A stretch of 64,000 bases of DNA from Purshia tridentata (lineage: Eukaryota; Streptophyta; Magnoliopsida; Rosales; Rosaceae). The notes under the pieces are model-generated. The model made no database searches. It was given only the letters and a program-made list of their open reading frames with translations, and was not told where the DNA came from. The DNA is taken from positions 1 to 64,000 of the forward strand of contig QANT01002182.1 of the NCBI GenBank assembly GCA_003254885.1. Direction: 5' to 3'. Positions 60,640-64,000 of this stretch are shown one piece after another; the first letter of the stretch is position 1, and each line of letters starts with the position of its first letter. The translations under genes were made by a program, and so were the position numbers.

Positions 60640-61780
60640 TAACCTTCCCTTTAATTATTTAAAAATATATAATTAATGACTAATGGCTACTAATTATTTA
60701 ATGCATTCATAACGCAAGACAAAAACTAAATATTTGATAAGGGTGATTGAAATTGTAAGAGAAAAATAAATGAAATTATTATTTTTACCTTTATTTACTA
60801 TTTTAATGAACTTTAAGTTTGCTCTTGATAAAAAAAAAAAAAAAATTAACTTTAAGTTTGATCTTCTCTATTGAGAATTGATAATAAAAAGAATTTATTT
60901 TATTTTTTATCAAAACAATAAAAATTTCAACTTCGACCCTCCTCTATCCACATCAATAAATCTCCCCTACAGAGGGATGACTATTAAGTAACGAACTCAA
61001 ATCTAATTGGCAATATGTGAAGAGATATGTGTGATTTAAGTCAAATATATGAACAACTCATATTAGATAACTTGGAGCAAGTATAGCTGGTTGACCTAGT
61101 ACATGTGGATTAACTTGCTGATCCAATACCATTAAGAAAATTGAAGCATCCAATCCAAAATCAATTAGAAATAAAGGAGAGGCCCAAGACCTTTATAAGC
61201 GCTTATACAAAGCTATAAATTTTCAGTGTGGAACAACATTGTACGTTCTCACAACCAACTGGACTAGTTCATGAGCAAACCCTAATTGCCATCTTGAAGA
61301 CAAAACACAATCTCGATAATCTGCAACTAAAACAAGCTTAATTTCACATCTTATTTTTAGTGTGATCACACAATGTATCTTTATACCTAATTTTACATAG
61401 GACACAAGTTTTGGAGATTTGTCTCCCTATCTTTAGGTCTTTTTTTTTTTGCTTGGAGATATATGCTTATAAGCAATTAAGCATATAAAGAAATCCATTT
61501 CTTGATTTAAAAATTAAATATACAATAATGCTCCAACAGAAGCAACATATCAATAGTTCCAAAACTACTTGGAATTTTAGCCATTTAGCCAATGCACAAT
61601 ACGCTATCAGTTTCTTCTTGACTGCAAAACTGTGCAGGGCAAATGGACAACTGCATATAGACAATTAGACAGTGTATATATTCCACATCAACTCAAGCGT
61701 GCCTTCAAGTTTCAAAGAAAGGGCTGCGTGACTGTTATGCCACGGATCAATGAACATAAGCACAGTACGTTGTGACAGTA
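60640..61780. other. AT-rich upstream region of the chitinase gene
   Basis: No gene supported. The stretch about 61020-61300 has the wording of a plant LTR (GGAGAGGCCCAAGACCTTTA followed by TAAGCGCTTATACAAAG), but its ends could not be set, so it is mentioned here only as a possible old LTR piece. Confidence 0.4.
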
Positions 61781-61820
61781 AGAATACCAGCTCTTCTTCT
61801 ATAAAAGAATCCCAACTCTT

Positions 61821-61830
61821 CTATAAAATA
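61821..61830 (+). promoter_or_regulatory. TATA box of the chitinase gene
   Basis: CTATAAAATA about 80 bp before the start codon. A second TATAAAA lies 20 bp upstream, at about 61800, in a near-repeat (CTCTTCTTCTATAAAAGA / CAACTCTTCTATAAAATA). Transcription is expected from about 61855. Confidence 0.7.
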
Positions 61831-61904
61831 GGCATGCACAACATTTCCCACCAAAAGTTCCACAAAATTAAGGGTCTCGATTATAAACCAAGTCTTTCAT
61901 TTAG

Positions 61905-62804
<900 letters not shown>

Positions 62805-63678
62805 TTTTTTAATGTACCATTGTACCTTGGCTATATAAATACATATCATATTTCATGTTAGGCAGAGCTGGCATTGTGCATGTACAGTAATAGTACACAT
62901 ATAAACCCTGAGTGCAGATGTGTCTTATAAAGAACAACAAACTGAGATACTATGCCTTTCTGCCCCTTCCTCGCCCCGTCCCTGCTAAAACTGATATGCC
63001 CGGTAATTGATATGGGGATTCCCGGCCTCCATCCCCGCGGGGAATGGGTTCCAACCCCGCCAGAAAAAATCTGATTTCATTTCTTAGACTGTCACTGATC
63101 GAAAAATGATGGTCTCCTCTAAAACACTCACGAAAAAGTGAAACAGAAAGAAAGAAAAGAAAACCAAACAATATAGACGCTGAACCTAAATATCACACAC
63201 AGGATTAAGACACTGAATAATTCGAATTTTATGTGGTTACTGGATACCCACATCAAAATTGAAAACTCATAAACTTATATTGACTCTTTTAGAAGCACCA
63301 TTGCAATCACTTGGTTCTCCAAAGAGGGAAAAACAAAAGGGAAGTGCTTTAGTGATGATAAATTCAAGAGATATAGGCAACAATTTTATTTTTTTTAGGT
63401 TCATCAGCAACAAAGTTACATAGTGGATCAGACTACACCGTAATTATTTTATTTTAATTCTTTTCTGCAGTTCTGTTTACATTGTTCCTAGTCTTTGCAC
63501 TTGGGATTAAGTATGCCAAATTTGCAAAATGATCCGAACTGTACATAACTTTTGGAAAACCATAAGAAAAAAGTTTCCTAACCCATTATATTTACAGGAA
63601 ACTCATTGCATTATGTTCATTACATGAAAATTTATGCAGCCTCGGAGCATAAATATATTAATATAACATCATCTTTAA
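62805..63678. other. Convergent 3' flanks of chitinase and DUF760 gene
   Basis: 870 bp between stop codons. A GC-rich patch at 62958-63070 contains runs of CCCC and CCCCGCGGGG unlike its surroundings and may be the end of a small transposable element. The rest is AT-rich. Confidence 0.5.
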
Positions 63679-64000
63679 TTAGCTTTTGACAAAGTGATAT
63701 TTGGATTCAACATAGCTTTCAGCATCCCATAGGAATGATCCAAATGCAACAGCTTCCAAGACAAGCATTGTCAATCCAGAGAAAGTAATTGAAATCATTT
63801 CATCGTTAGATGCGTTGATTGAACCATCCTCGGTAATCCTGATGTCAGGTCTCCCAAACAGGGCTTGTGTCTGGTTTTCAATCAAAGAAATAGCTTCCTT
63901 TGACCTTATAGTAGCGTATCTCTGAAGAGTCTCTGCATCCAAGTACATCACATAGGATCTCAACCGATATGACTTGCCTTCACCATTGCCCATGAAACCT
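63679..64000 (-). CDS. DUF760 plastid protein (UV-B-induced At3g17800-like), 3' exon, cut by the window edge
   Basis: At least 107 residues of the C-terminus on the minus strand, open to the window edge. The wording LRSYVMYLDAETLQRYATIR, then KEAISLIENQTQALFGRPDI, then LTMLVLEAVAFGSFLWDAES and the final YVESKYHFVKS is the conserved C-terminal part of plant DUF760 proteins. These are predicted chloroplast proteins of unknown biochemical role; one Arabidopsis member is UV-B induced. The visible frame starts before the first Met here, so that Met (in FMGNGEGKSY) is internal. The N-terminal transit peptide and remaining exons lie beyond 64000. Confidence 0.88.
   Translation of the reverse strand, partial: GFMGNGEGKSYRLRSYVMYLDAETLQRYATIRSKEAISLIENQTQALFGRPDIRITEDGSINASNDEMISITFSGLTMLVLEAVAFGSFLWDAESYVESKYHFVKS

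Noticed and set aside
62950-63171. Minus-strand frame with Gly/Arg-rich end near the chitinase
   Set aside because: Arises from the CCCC-rich patch; no signal of a real gene.

Overview
This is a window of plant nuclear DNA, about two thirds A+T. It has short GT-AG exons, long introns, plastid and cell-wall genes, and abundant small DNA transposons and old retroelement debris. A eudicot of the rosid group fits best. Rosaceae is my guess from the feel of the proteins and small inverted-repeat elements; nothing in the sequence proves it. Nine protein genes can be supported, seven of them complete, plus one small unknown reading frame. I found no tRNA, rRNA or CRISPR array.

Layout. At 1-2600 (+) lie the last three exons of the plastid glycerol-3-phosphate acyltransferase ATS1. 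A gap with a Copia-type fossil follows. At 7309-7806 (+) is mitochondrial ribosomal protein mL41. At 8799-14105 (-) is translation factor eIF3j, in six coding exons. At 14.5-18.7 kb are two long foldback elements, one next to a tandem doublet. At 18940-26736 (+) is an ABHD17-like depalmitoylase with an expanded cysteine/tryptophan repeat tail and a 4.5 kb last intron holding retroelement LTR remnants. At 26.7-33.5 kb is a gene-poor stretch with a MITE, a 270-bp doublet and a G-box pair. At 34496-38820 and 42065-46231 (both +) stands a tandem pair of cellulose synthase-like D genes. At 47.4-48.3 kb is a non-autonomous Mutator-like element. At 50317-52263 (-) is a xyloglucan endotransglucosylase of the XTH30 type, whose upstream region occurs twice (about 52.5-54.9 and 56.3-58.7 kb). 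At 59.9 kb is a strong GC-rich hairpin. At 61905-62804 (+) is a secreted class III chitinase. At 63679-64000 (-) is the 3' end of a DUF760 protein.

How the genes relate. CSLD x2, XTH30 and the chitinase act on the wall or apoplast. ATS1 and the DUF760 protein are plastid proteins, mL41 is mitochondrial, and eIF3j is cytosolic. There is no operon-like logic. The set ATS1, ABHD17-like hydrolase, CSLD, XTH30, DUF760 matches, from memory, the Arabidopsis run At1g32200 to At1g32160, so the window is best read as a conserved ancestral block with local gains (mL41, eIF3j, chitinase, a second CSLD).

I did not find a convincing new biological system. The most unusual points are the eight-copy CSCW tail of the hydrolase, a decoy splice acceptor created by duplication in the second CSLD gene, the orphan second copy of the XTH30 upstream region, and the hairpin at 59.9 kb.
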